Below, piece by piece: positions 1 to 8,380 of a DNA stretch of 21,053 nt. Under the pieces are notes generated by a model that saw only the letters and a list, made by a program, of their open reading frames with translations, did no database searches and was not told the origin of the DNA. Each line of letters opens with the position of its first letter. Positions within the stretch are counted from its first letter, which is position 1. The stretch spans positions 1 through 21,053 of the forward strand of contig CAJTZQ010000067.1 in assembly GCA_910583795.1 (NCBI GenBank), in the 5' to 3' direction. This stretch comes from an uncultured Muribaculaceae bacterium. GTDB taxonomy: Bacteria > Bacteroidota > Bacteroidia > Bacteroidales > Muribaculaceae. The position numbers and the translations under genes were made by a program.

Positions 1-922
1 TTTTGGATATAACATCATTATGCCCCCTGACGATACTTTTCTCACGCTCAATTTGCCTGTCAAGCTGCTGACGCAGATTCCACATTTCATTGCCATGGGT
101 CTTTGTGATCTGCTCTGCTTGCGCTTTCATAGTCTTGACTTCTTCCCGACTTTGGGCAAGCTCGGTTTCAAGCCTCTTGGTCTTGCTGCCGGTGAAGCGG
201 TTGGCATCCCGCTGCATTTTTGCGTCTGCCGCTTCCTGTAAGGCTGTCTCTTTCTCTTTTCTCGCTGCCTCCGCTTCCTTGGCACAAGTAGTGCGCTCGG
301 CAATCAGCCTTGACTTGTCAGCCTCGGTTTCAGCAATCTCGTCTGCCATTTTCTCCTTGTCAGCTTCCAATGCTTTTTTCTCGGCGGTCAAGGATGTATT
401 AGTGGCGGTGAGAGAAGAATTTGACTTTACAAGCTAGGACTTCCGTTTTTCAAGTTCGCCGTTCTGCCTGGTCATCTCCGCATTGGCGGCTTTTGTGTCG
501 GCAAAAGCTTTGTCCATATAGCGGTTGCCTCGTTCAAGCTCTTTCTTCCGTTTCTCCAAAGATTGGGTCTCGGTGTCGAGCTGCCTTTTCTCGGAGGAAA
601 GGGTGGCTACGTCCTGTTCAAGCTCTTTCTTCTTGATCTGGCACTGACGGTAGTATTCGTGCTGGTCAACGTGACGCGCTTCGGAACCTCGGATTCCCCG
701 CTCCAGTCCGAAACGTGCCATTGCCTCGGCGTATGTGTCCTGAAAGCGTGTCAGGTTCTCACGGGTCATGAGGTCGTCGGCACTCAGTCGAGGTCCGTTC
801 TTGGGCTTGGTGCGGTAGCGTTTCGTGGCTCTCGCCTCGCTCGCTTTTTTCTTTCTCTCGGTGGTGACGATTGGTACGACCGTGACATATAGGTGAGGTG
901 TCTGCTCGTCCATATGGAGATG
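1..922 (-). pseudogene. MobV/Pre-type plasmid mobilisation relaxase, degraded
   Basis: Remnant of a MobV (Pre/Mob) relaxase, which nicks a plasmid or mobilisable element at its transfer origin. The frame shows the family motif HMDEQTPHLYVTVVPIV (His-x-Asp-Glu-x-Thr-Pro-His) at 863-913, then a region like the family's RGSEARH stretch near 684-701, then a long Lys/Glu/Gln-rich coiled coil. Three signs of decay are visible. Homology begins abruptly near 922 and a stop lies just upstream at 953-955, so roughly the first 120 residues of a usual MobV are missing. An in-frame amber TAG sits at 434-436, beyond which the same coiled-coil frame stays open to the window edge. The last His of the usual TPHxH motif is Tyr. 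The gene continues past position 1, so its 3' end is unseen. No origin of transfer is recognisable upstream; REP-like hairpins and a transposase gene occupy that place. Confidence 0.8.
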
Positions 923-992
923 TCGAGATGCTGGTTTTATGAGAAATAATTCTTAAATTTGCATTGAAGAAGATTCTGAGAATCCCAAAGAC

Positions 993-1024
993 GCCCGCAA
1001 GCGGGCTGTGCGGAAGGACGAATA
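993..1024 (+). repeat. REP-like palindromic element, copy A
   Basis: The palindrome GCCCGCAAGCGGGC (993-1006) is followed by TGTGCGGAAGGACGAATA. The same design recurs inverted at 1061-1090 with small differences. A REP hairpin close upstream of a RAYT gene is the usual layout for these elements, whose hairpins are the transposase's recognition sites. Confidence 0.65.
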
Positions 1025-1060
1025 TTTTGGGATATTTTGCTAATAAGGCGATTCCTGTCA

Positions 1061-1090
1061 GATTCGTCTTCCGCATGAGCCGCTTGCGGC
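1061..1090 (-). repeat. REP-like palindromic element, copy B (inverted)
   Basis: Read on the minus strand this is GCCGCAAGCGGC, then TCATGCGG and AAGACGAATC. It aligns with copy A apart from one pair fewer in the stem and two small indels. The two copies face each other across about 36 bases, forming a BIME-like pair 79 bases before the transposase gene. Confidence 0.65.
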
Positions 1091-1169
1091 GATAATCGAA
1101 TAACATTCAGGATTCCCGCCTTATCTTCTGTATCACCATAAATATCATTAATTACCAAATTCTGAAATT

Positions 1170-2054
1170 ATGGGTCGCGATCCAAAACATGATTACAAAC
1201 GTAGATGCATCTATCATATTACTATTTGTAAAGCGTCAGGATGCCCTTATTTCAGCCGGATTCTCGGGAGTTTGGAACAACCAGTAATAGCGAGATCCCG
1301 TATCGGTGAGATTATAGAATCGCAAATCCTGAATTTACCTAATCTTTGCTCTTCTCTGCAACCGTTGCAATATGTAATAATGCCTGACCATATTCATCTT
1401 GCCATCTTTGTCCGAGACTATCTTCCTCGTGTGCTCGGGAATTATATCGGAATGATGAAGGTGAAGTGCGGACAATTAATAAGAGCGGAATTTCCACTGT
1501 TGGAACACGTTTTTACTCCGGATTTTCATGACCGGTATTTGCGACCGAATCATCACCTATCCACAATAATTGAATATATCAGGCAAAATCCATATCGTTT
1601 ATTAGTACGCCGATTTAATCCTGACTACTTTAATCGAATCAATAATATCGAAATTGGAGGCAGTCTTTGGCAGGCCTATGGCAACCTGCAACTCTTGGAC
1701 AATCCTTTTAAGGCACCTGTGGTGATTCACCGTTCGGATTCGGATATTCTAAAAGCAAACAAACAGCGCCGTTGGAAACATCTCGCTGAAAATGGAGGAG
1801 TGTTAGTTTCGCCATTTATCTCTCCAGAAGAAAAATCAGTCAGGCGTCAATGTGAGCAAACCAATGGGAAGATAATCTTACTGTCAAACGTTCCCTTTGG
1901 AGAACGGGAAAAACCAAGCTCACACGATTTCGAACTTTGCGCTCAAGGTCTTCTCCTCATACTTTCGCCTATGGCATCTCTCGCATCCGGACGCGAAACA
2001 TTCCTCTATCTAAACGCATTCGCAGAATCAATCTCAATTCTTCAAATCAAATAA
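1170..2054 (+). CDS. REP-associated HUH (Y1) transposase, RAYT, with C-terminal extension
   Basis: Single-strand DNA transposase of the IS200-like / TnpA-REP superfamily. The HUH motif is PDHIHLAI (His74, His76) and the nucleophile is probably Tyr136 in IIEYIRQNPYRLL, where the Tyr and the following Asn-Pro are typical of RAYTs. The catalytic domain spans about residues 8-150. About 120 further residues follow (roughly 175-285). This part holds the motif GGVLVSPFISPEE and a hydrophobic GLLLILSP strand and looks like a Rossmann/SLOG (DprA-like) fold. RAYTs act on REP hairpins, and a facing pair lies directly upstream. The ATG at 1170 follows an A/T-rich leader and keeps the usual family N-terminus (a basic stretch, then IYHITICKA). 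The frame is intact. A strong hairpin terminator follows the stop immediately. Such genes are usually single-copy, domesticated and immobile. Confidence 0.85.
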   Translation: MGRDPKHDYKRRCIYHITICKASGCPYFSRILGSLEQPVIARSRIGEIIESQILNLPNLCSSLQPLQYVIMPDHIHLAIFVRDYLPRVLGNYIGMMKVKCGQLIRAEFPLLEHVFTPDFHDRYLRPNHHLSTIIEYIRQNPYRLLVRRFNPDYFNRINNIEIGGSLWQAYGNLQLLDNPFKAPVVIHRSDSDILKANKQRRWKHLAENGGVLVSPFISPEEKSVRRQCEQTNGKIILLSNVPFGEREKPSSHDFELCAQGLLLILSPMASLASGRETFLYLNAFAESISILQIK

Positions 2055-2095
2055 AACGCCTGTTCATCGTTAAGACGAATAGGCGTTTTATTTTG
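2053..2095. terminator. Bidirectional terminator between RAYT and aquaporin genes
   Basis: Perfect 9-bp stem AAAACGCCT (2053-2061) / AGGCGTTTT (2081-2089), with A/T tracts outside both arms. It lies between two genes that converge on it and can serve both. Confidence 0.75.
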
Positions 2096-2149
2096 TTGCC
2101 TTGGAAGGATTCGGAATTAAGAATCCTGATATCTTAGCATGGATGTTTT

Positions 2150-2854
2150 TTAGATTTCAGCTTCGGCTTTGTTTTTTGAGGTGACCATGAGCCAAAATGC
2201 CACTGCAAGAGCTGCACCTACGAGTGGGCCGACTACCATGATCCAGAAATCAGGCCATGCATTGGGTGAGAATAATGCCGGACCGAAACTACGCGCGGGA
2301 TTCACAGAACAATTGTCTACCGGTATGCCAACTATATTTACAAGTCCGAGACCTACACCAATAGCAAGTCCTGCAAATTTACCAAAGCCTTTCTTTGCAT
2401 CCGTAGCTCCAAGGATAATGAAAACAAAGAACATCGTAAGCAGAATCTCTGTAAATAATGCCATTCCCTGGCTGACACCGGGCTGGCATACGTTTGTGGC
2501 AAGATAATTGCCCGAATCGGCAGTGATGCCGCCATACTTGAATGCTTCACCGCCCATGTCAAACAACCAGAAAAGGAATGCGGCTCCCACTGCTGCACCG
2601 AGTAGTTGCGCAATCACATACATCACAAAATCTTTAGCACTCATCCTGCCGGCTATGAGCATTGCGAATGAGACCGCAGGATTAACATGGCATCCTGAAA
2701 TATTGCCTATGCAATAGCAAAGACAAATCAACACAAGTCCGAAGCACAGACCAATACCGAGTCCACCGATAGAAGGACCGGCGAGCACTGCACTGCCGCA
2801 GGCAAGGAGCACAAGAAACATAGTTCCGAAAAACTCCGCATAAAACTTTTTCAT
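2150..2854 (-). CDS. Aquaporin, MIP family (AqpZ-like)
   Basis: Six-helix inner-membrane channel of 234 residues, the normal MIP length, probably passing water or small neutral solutes. Both half-helix signatures are present: HVNPAVSFA in the first half and SVNPARSFGPAL in the second. The N-terminus (KKFYAEFFGTMFLVLLACGSAVLAG) aligns well with E. coli AqpZ. Aligned by eye, the selectivity filter keeps Phe and Arg, but AqpZ His174 is replaced by Asn and Thr183 by Cys (GIPVDNCSVNPAR), so the substrate may not be plain water. The C-terminus ends in a short charged tail. The gene stands alone, converging on the RAYT gene. No clear promoter was found upstream. Family assignment is firm; the transported substrate is not. 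Confidence 0.9.
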   Translation of the reverse strand: MKKFYAEFFGTMFLVLLACGSAVLAGPSIGGLGIGLCFGLVLICLCYCIGNISGCHVNPAVSFAMLIAGRMSAKDFVMYVIAQLLGAAVGAAFLFWLFDMGGEAFKYGGITADSGNYLATNVCQPGVSQGMALFTEILLTMFFVFIILGATDAKKGFGKFAGLAIGVGLGLVNIVGIPVDNCSVNPARSFGPALFSPNAWPDFWIMVVGPLVGAALAVAFWLMVTSKNKAEAEI

Positions 2855-2986
2855 AAGTGTAAATTTAGAATATATATATTTATAGAGGAACTTCGCTCTT
2901 CAAAAGCACGAAGATTCATTTAAATAACAATGATAAAATATTTTTAGTTGCACATATAAGCAATAATCCTTTCATTTTAATAAAAC

Positions 2987-3016
2987 AAAAGGGGAACGCT
3001 TTCGCGCTCCCCTTTT
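2987..3016 (-). terminator. Rho-independent terminator of nifJ
   Basis: Stem AAAAGGGGA (2987-2995) / TCCCCTTTT (3008-3016), extended by an inner CGC/GCG after one mismatch. On the minus strand the stem is followed by a T-rich tract. It sits 20 bases after the nifJ stop. Confidence 0.8.
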
Positions 3017-3036
3017 ATTAATTTTATCGGATCTTA

Positions 3037-6000
3037 TTACTTGCGAAGATCTTCTTCAGTCTTGGTCATTTCAGGATCCTGACCCCAGTTCTGCTGAGAA
3101 AGACGCTTATAGTTGTTGTAGCGCCACTGAGCATTGTCCTGAGCTGCCTGGAAGAGTTCCTCGGCTGCCTCCGGTTGCATCTTGAAGAGAGATGCGAAAC
3201 GAACCTCACCTTTGAGGTAGTCTTTAAACTTGCTCCAGTCAGGCTCTTTGCTATCCAGAGAGAATGGATTCTGTCCTTCAGCTTCAAGAGCAGGATTGTA
3301 ACGCCAGAGATGCCAATATCCGCATTCTACCGCCTTTCTTTCCTCTTCCTGAGCGCGACCCATACCAGCCTTGATACCATGGTTGATACAGGGTGAGTAA
3401 GCGATGATCAAAGAAGGACCGTCGTATGCCTCTGCCTCGCGGATAGCCTTAAGGGTCTGAGCATTGTCAGCGCCCATTGCCACCTGAGCTACATATACGT
3501 AACCGTAAGTTGTAGCAATCAGGCCAAGGTCTTTCTTGCGAATACGCTTACCTGCGGCAGCAAACTTAGCTATAGCGGCGATTGGTGTAGACTTGGAAGA
3601 CTGACCACCGGTGTTAGAATAAACCTCTGTATCAAGAACGAGGATATTTACATTCTTGCCAGAAGCGATCACATGGTCAAGACCACCGAAACCTATATCG
3701 TAGCTTGCACCGTCACCACCAATGATCCAGTGGCTTCTCTTTGTGAGATAGTGAGAAAGAACTACAATCTGCTTGGAAACCTCGCAACCGGCTTCAGCAC
3801 CTTTCTTTGCTTCAGCTGTCAATTCCGTACCCTTCTCACGAGACAGAACTGCATCCTCCTTAACCTCAAGCCATGCAGCAGCTGCATTCTTAAGACTTTC
3901 AGGAGCATCAGAAGCTGCGATCTTGCCACACAAATCTACAAGACGAGCACGCATCTTCTCGTAAGCGAGGTTCATGCCGAGACCGAACTCACAGAAATCT
4001 TCAAACAATGAGTTTGCCCATGCCGGACCATTGCCGTTCTCATCCTTGCAATAAGGAGTGGAAGGTACAGAGCCTGAATAGATTGATGAGCAACCTGTTG
4101 CATTGGCAGCGATCTCATGGTTACCAAACAACTGAGTGATAAGCTTAACATAGGGAGTCTCACCGCAACCTGAACAAGCACCTGAGAACTCAAAGAGCGG
4201 AGTCGAGAACTGACTGTTCTTAACGTTTGCCTTGATATCGACAAGTTTGCTCTTTGAAGACACATTCTTAGTGCAGTAATCCCAGTTTTCCTGCTGTGCA
4301 AGCTGGCTTTCCTCGTGTTTCATTGAAAGAGCCTTGTTGCCCTTCTTACCCGGACAAACGTCAACACAATTGCCGCAACCGAGACAGTCGAGAACGTCGA
4401 CCTGCTGAACGAAACGCATGCCGGGGAACATTTTGCCGATAGCAGGAATTGAATGTTCCTCTCCAAATGGAGCAGCCTTCATCTCAGCCTCGTCGAGAAC
4501 GAACGGACGGATCGCAGCGTGAGGACATACGAACGAACACTTATTACACTGGATACAGTTCTCGGGGTTCCATTCCGGAACGAATGCAGCCACACCACGT
4601 TTCTCATAGCGCGCCGTTCCCTGAGTCCATGTGCCGTCAGCATTATCCTTGAATGTAGAAACCGGAAGAAGGTCGCCGTCCTGAGCATTGATAGGAAGAA
4701 CAACGTTGGTCACAAACTCAGGTGCATCTATCTTCTTCACTTCCTCATCAGGAAGATTTGCCCAAGCGGGATCTACATCAAGTTTCTTGTATTCACCGCC
4801 ACGGTCAACAGCTGCATAGTTCATGTTGACGATGTTCTCACCTTTCTTACCGTAAGACTTAACAATGAATTTCTTCATCTGCTCGATGGCAAGATCAACG
4901 GGGATAACCTCAGTGATACGGAAGAATGCACTCTGGAGAATTGTGTTGGTACGGTTACCAAGTCCTATTTCCTGAGCAATCTTAGATGCGTTGATATAAT
5001 ATACAGTGATATTGTTCTGTGCAAACAGTCTCTTCACCTTGTTGGGGAGATTCTTTGCAAGCTCCTCACCTTCCCAGATTGTATTGAGAAGGAATGTTCC
5101 ATTGGGCTGGAGACCACGGGTCACATCATACATATGGAGATATGCCTGAACGTGACATGCCACGAAGTTAGGAGTGGTTACAAGATACGTTGAGCGGATT
5201 GGCTCGTCACCGAAACGAAGGTGAGAGCAAGTAAAGCCGCCTGACTTCTTGGAGTCGTATGAGAAGTAAGCCTGACAATATTTATCGGTATTGTCGCCGA
5301 TGATCTTTACAGAGTTCTTGTTTGCACCTACAGTACCATCGGCACCAAGACCGAAGAACTTAGCCTGGAACATCCCCTTGCCGCCTACGCTGATTTCAGG
5401 AAGGATAGGAAGTGAAAGGAATGTGACATCATCTTCAATACCGATAGTGAACCCATGCTTCGGCTGGGGAAGTGCAAGGTTCTCATAAACGGAAAGGATC
5501 TGTGATGGAGTTGTGTCTTTCGAGCTGAGACCATAACGACCGCCAACGATAACAGGAGCGTTCTCTTTGCCGGCATAGCATTCAACAACGTCAAGATAGA
5601 GAGGCTCTCCGTTAGCACCGGGTTCCTTAGTGCGATCAAGCACAGCGATACGTTTTGCTGTAGCCGGAACTGCTGCAAGGAAATGTTTAGCCGAGAAAGG
5701 ACGATAAAGATGAACAGTCACAAGACCTACCTTCTCACCCTTTGCGCGGAGATAATCAATAGTTTCACGGGTGCATTCTGCAACGCTACCCATAGCGATA
5801 ATCACGCGATCTGCCTCGGGATCACCATAGTAATCGAAAAGACCGTAGTTTCTACCTGTGATTTTTGAAACTTCCTTCATGCAGTTTTCCACGATCTCCG
5901 GAACAGCATCATAATAAGGATTGCTTGCCTCACGATGCTGGAAGAAGACGTCGGGATTTTCTGCCATGCCGCGAGCCACGGGTGCATCCGGATTGAGTGC

Positions 6001-6624
6001 ACGCTGGCGGAATTCAGCAAGAGCATCCTGGTCAATCAGCGGAGCAAGATCGTCCTGGTCAATTGCCTCTATTTTCTGGATCTCATGTGATGTACGGAAT
6101 CCGTCGAAGAAATTTACAAATGGGACACGGCTCTTTATTGTTGAAAGATGAGCCACGGCAGCAAGATCCATAACCTCCTGCACAGAGCTTTCAGCCAACA
6201 TTGCAAAGCCGGTCTGACGGCAAGCCATCACGTCTTGATGATCGCCGAATATACTGAGCGCATGTGATGCGAGAGTACGTGCGGAAACATGGAAAACACA
6301 AGGGAGAAGCTCTCCTGCAATTTTATACATATTAGGGATCATCAGCAACAGACCCTGAGATGCTGTGTATGTAGTTGTGAGTGCGCCTGCCTGAAGTGAA
6401 CCGTGTACTGCACCGGCTGCGCCTGCTTCACTCTGCATTTCCTGCACGAGCACTGTTTCTCCAAAAATGTTCTTCCTGCCGGCTGCCGACCAGTCATCGA
6501 CATACTCTGCCATTGTTGACGACGGAGTGATCGGATAGATGGCTGCCACTTCAGTAAACATGTAACTGATGTGTGCAGCTGCCTGATTACCGTCGCAAGT
6601 CAGGAATTGCTTTGCTTTGCTCAT
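3037..6624 (-). CDS. nifJ: Pyruvate:ferredoxin (flavodoxin) oxidoreductase, homodimeric type
   Basis: Cytoplasmic enzyme that oxidises pyruvate with CoA to acetyl-CoA and CO2, passing electrons to ferredoxin or flavodoxin; central to anaerobic energy metabolism. All domains are fused in one 1195-residue chain, the normal length for the one-subunit type. The N-terminal pyruvate-binding part carries YPITPSSTMAE (30-40). Two [4Fe-4S] clusters are ligated by Cys690, 693, 696, 700 and Cys747, 750, 753, 757. The cluster near the cofactor is ligated by Cys817, 820, 845 and 1079. The thiamine diphosphate motif begins at GGDGASYDIGFGG (969) and ends near NTGGQSSKSTP. Every cluster ligand is present, so the enzyme should be active. 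The gene is a single transcription unit with a well-matched promoter about 140 bases upstream and a strong terminator. Confidence 0.97.
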   Translation of the reverse strand: MSKAKQFLTCDGNQAAAHISYMFTEVAAIYPITPSSTMAEYVDDWSAAGRKNIFGETVLVQEMQSEAGAAGAVHGSLQAGALTTTYTASQGLLLMIPNMYKIAGELLPCVFHVSARTLASHALSIFGDHQDVMACRQTGFAMLAESSVQEVMDLAAVAHLSTIKSRVPFVNFFDGFRTSHEIQKIEAIDQDDLAPLIDQDALAEFRQRALNPDAPVARGMAENPDVFFQHREASNPYYDAVPEIVENCMKEVSKITGRNYGLFDYYGDPEADRVIIAMGSVAECTRETIDYLRAKGEKVGLVTVHLYRPFSAKHFLAAVPATAKRIAVLDRTKEPGANGEPLYLDVVECYAGKENAPVIVGGRYGLSSKDTTPSQILSVYENLALPQPKHGFTIGIEDDVTFLSLPILPEISVGGKGMFQAKFFGLGADGTVGANKNSVKIIGDNTDKYCQAYFSYDSKKSGGFTCSHLRFGDEPIRSTYLVTTPNFVACHVQAYLHMYDVTRGLQPNGTFLLNTIWEGEELAKNLPNKVKRLFAQNNITVYYINASKIAQEIGLGNRTNTILQSAFFRITEVIPVDLAIEQMKKFIVKSYGKKGENIVNMNYAAVDRGGEYKKLDVDPAWANLPDEEVKKIDAPEFVTNVVLPINAQDGDLLPVSTFKDNADGTWTQGTARYEKRGVAAFVPEWNPENCIQCNKCSFVCPHAAIRPFVLDEAEMKAAPFGEEHSIPAIGKMFPGMRFVQQVDVLDCLGCGNCVDVCPGKKGNKALSMKHEESQLAQQENWDYCTKNVSSKSKLVDIKANVKNSQFSTPLFEFSGACSGCGETPYVKLITQLFGNHEIAANATGCSSIYSGSVPSTPYCKDENGNGPAWANSLFEDFCEFGLGMNLAYEKMRARLVDLCGKIAASDAPESLKNAAAAWLEVKEDAVLSREKGTELTAEAKKGAEAGCEVSKQIVVLSHYLTKRSHWIIGGDGASYDIGFGGLDHVIASGKNVNILVLDTEVYSNTGGQSSKSTPIAAIAKFAAAGKRIRKKDLGLIATTYGYVYVAQVAMGADNAQTLKAIREAEAYDGPSLIIAYSPCINHGIKAGMGRAQEEERKAVECGYWHLWRYNPALEAEGQNPFSLDSKEPDWSKFKDYLKGEVRFASLFKMQPEAAEELFQAAQDNAQWRYNNYKRLSQQNWGQDPEMTKTEEDLRK

Positions 6625-6764
6625 AGTTATTAATAGTTATTTAAATGTTGAGATATTTAGTCTAAATTATTTCGGATTCTATAAAACCGATCTTTACAAT
6701 CTTTGAACCTTAGGTATGCTTGAATTTAATAAGTTGATTGAACCCAGTCATACATAACAGAATG

Positions 6765-6796
6765 CAAAGATAACGATTCTATCGCATTTTTTCAAA
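6765..6796 (-). promoter_or_regulatory. Bacteroidetes-type promoter of nifJ
   Basis: On the minus strand TTTG (6793-6796), 20 bases, then TATCTTTG (6765-6772): an exact match to TTTG-N19/20-TAnnTTTG. It predicts transcription starting near 6757 and a leader of about 130 bases. Confidence 0.7.
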
Positions 6797-6896
6797 TTTT
6801 AGCCTATTGTATTTCAAATAAGAATCAATTTGCCAGCACAAACCGCATATAACCCTATAAAACACAATACGACCATGACATTCTGTCAGCCTTCTT

Positions 6897-8231
6897 TCAT
6901 TTCAAAGGACTAATGCGCCGTTTCTCTTTTTTTAGTTTTTTCCCTTCCACTGCATTCAACAGGCGTGGAACCACGCCCTCCTTTACAGCCACAAGAGAAT
7001 AATGATCAAACACATTTATCTTCCCGATATCATCAGGAGAAATGTCACCTTCCTTTACAAGAAAACCGAGAATGTCTCCTTTAGATATCTTTTCTCGTTT
7101 TCCTGCAGACACATACAGTGTCATGAATTCGGATGACAAACGTGTTTTAGCCGACGTATCAAGAGAATATGTGTCATCAAATTCCACAAATTCTTTCACT
7201 TCCTCTTCCGGCCCGACGAGCACATACACATCTCCTTCCTCCTCCACTCTGGCTGTTCTGCCGTTGCGATGTGTATAAGCTTCCAGAGTGAGCGGTTGGT
7301 GATAATGCACCACCGACGCAACCTTTTCTATATCGAGTCCACGGGCAGCAAGATCAGTAGCGACAAGTATCGGTCGGCTTCCATTATTGAACAGAGCGAG
7401 TGCCGTTTCCCTCTCTCTCTGATCAAGAGCTCCATGATATAGTACGGACGACACTTTATTTTTACTCAGAAAGTCAGCAACTCTTTCTGCACTTTCACGA
7501 TGATTTACAAAAATTATCGATTTCTCAAGCTTACCTCCGGAATTGATCGAATGAAGCAGAGTCAATAATGACTCAAGCTTATCTTTCCCGTCGGAATCAA
7601 CCCGATGCACTTTCATTCTCTCACGCAATCCGGTGTTTTTATCAAGATAATTGAACGTTACCGGCTGGTCAAGGTTAAGAAAATCAGGCAGCACATTTGC
7701 AGATGTGGCGGAAGTAAGTATGAAACGGCTGACATTTTTCATACGCTTGATTATCTTTCCCATCTCCTCCTCAAAACCAAGTTCGAGCGATTTGTCAAAT
7801 TCATCAAGAACAAGGATACGCACAGGCAACAGGTCAACATTTTTTCTAACTGCATGATCCAGAAGTCTGCCGGGAGTCGAGACAATGATGTCAGGCACGA
7901 CCTTGAGGCTATTGACTTCATCCTCCACACTGTGGCCGCCATAGAGAGCGACGACACGGAAATCATGTGCCACCTCTCTCATCACACCGGCAATCTGAAC
8001 AACAAGTTCCCGTGAGGGTGCCACTACAACACATTGCACCCTACCCGTGGAAGGCTTCATAAGCTTCATCACAGGCAAAGTGAATGCAAGAGTCTTGCCG
8101 CTTCCGGTGGGCGACAACAATATGATGTCATGTGGCTCCGAAGCTGAAGCCATCATTTTTTTTTGCATTTCATTCAATTCCTCGATGCCAAGCCGTTCCT
8201 TCACCGCTGGCAAAAATTCCTTCTCTCTCAT
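6897..8231 (-). CDS. DEAD-box RNA helicase, DbpA-like
   Basis: ATP-dependent RNA helicase of 444 residues, probably acting in ribosome assembly. It shows a Q-motif-like LNEMQ, motif I SPTGSGKT (about 40-47), PSRELVVQ, TPGRLL, motif II as LDEFD instead of LDEAD, motif III SATSA, and motif VI HRNGRTAR. The last about 75 residues (from FMTLYVSAGKREKISKGD) look like the DbpA-type RNA-binding domain, which in E. coli DbpA recognises helix 92 of 23S rRNA, and the chain ends in a basic tail. The DEFD variant occurs in functional members of this group, so it need not mean loss of activity. The gene follows recG on the same strand after 150 bases with no hairpin between, so readthrough from ispD-recG is possible. 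E. coli DbpA is similar in size. Confidence 0.88.
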   Translation of the reverse strand: MREKEFLPAVKERLGIEELNEMQKKMMASASEPHDIILLSPTGSGKTLAFTLPVMKLMKPSTGRVQCVVVAPSRELVVQIAGVMREVAHDFRVVALYGGHSVEDEVNSLKVVPDIIVSTPGRLLDHAVRKNVDLLPVRILVLDEFDKSLELGFEEEMGKIIKRMKNVSRFILTSATSANVLPDFLNLDQPVTFNYLDKNTGLRERMKVHRVDSDGKDKLESLLTLLHSINSGGKLEKSIIFVNHRESAERVADFLSKNKVSSVLYHGALDQRERETALALFNNGSRPILVATDLAARGLDIEKVASVVHYHQPLTLEAYTHRNGRTARVEEEGDVYVLVGPEEEVKEFVEFDDTYSLDTSAKTRLSSEFMTLYVSAGKREKISKGDILGFLVKEGDISPDDIGKINVFDHYSLVAVKEGVVPRLLNAVEGKKLKKEKRRISPLK

Positions 8232-8380
8232 ATTATGATCTATGATTTTTTATCTTCAAATCACAATCCTTACCTTTCGACTAAGGAAGTTGAAATATCT
8301 TAATTTATAACACATAAAACAATCGCCATAACCTCAGTTTTGACATATGTTAAGTTTTATTGGGTTAATAACTGTATATT

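Noticed and set aside
90..437. Plus-strand open frames at 20-241, 90-437, 421-636 and 563-892
   Set aside because: They are antisense to the MobV remnant, whose frame carries recognisable motifs. Their compositions are what a Lys/Glu-rich coiled coil gives when read on the other strand.
759..1158. Minus-strand frames at 759-1106 and 937-1158
   Set aside because: They cross the REP hairpins and the truncation point, have no protein-like pattern, and the first overlaps the MobV frame.
4453..5193. 246-codon plus-strand frame inside nifJ
   Set aside because: It is fully antisense to a strongly conserved enzyme and reads as a complement artefact with no motif or start signal.
7605..8015. Plus-strand frames inside the DbpA-like helicase gene
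   Set aside because: They are shadows of the helicase core; no independent evidence.
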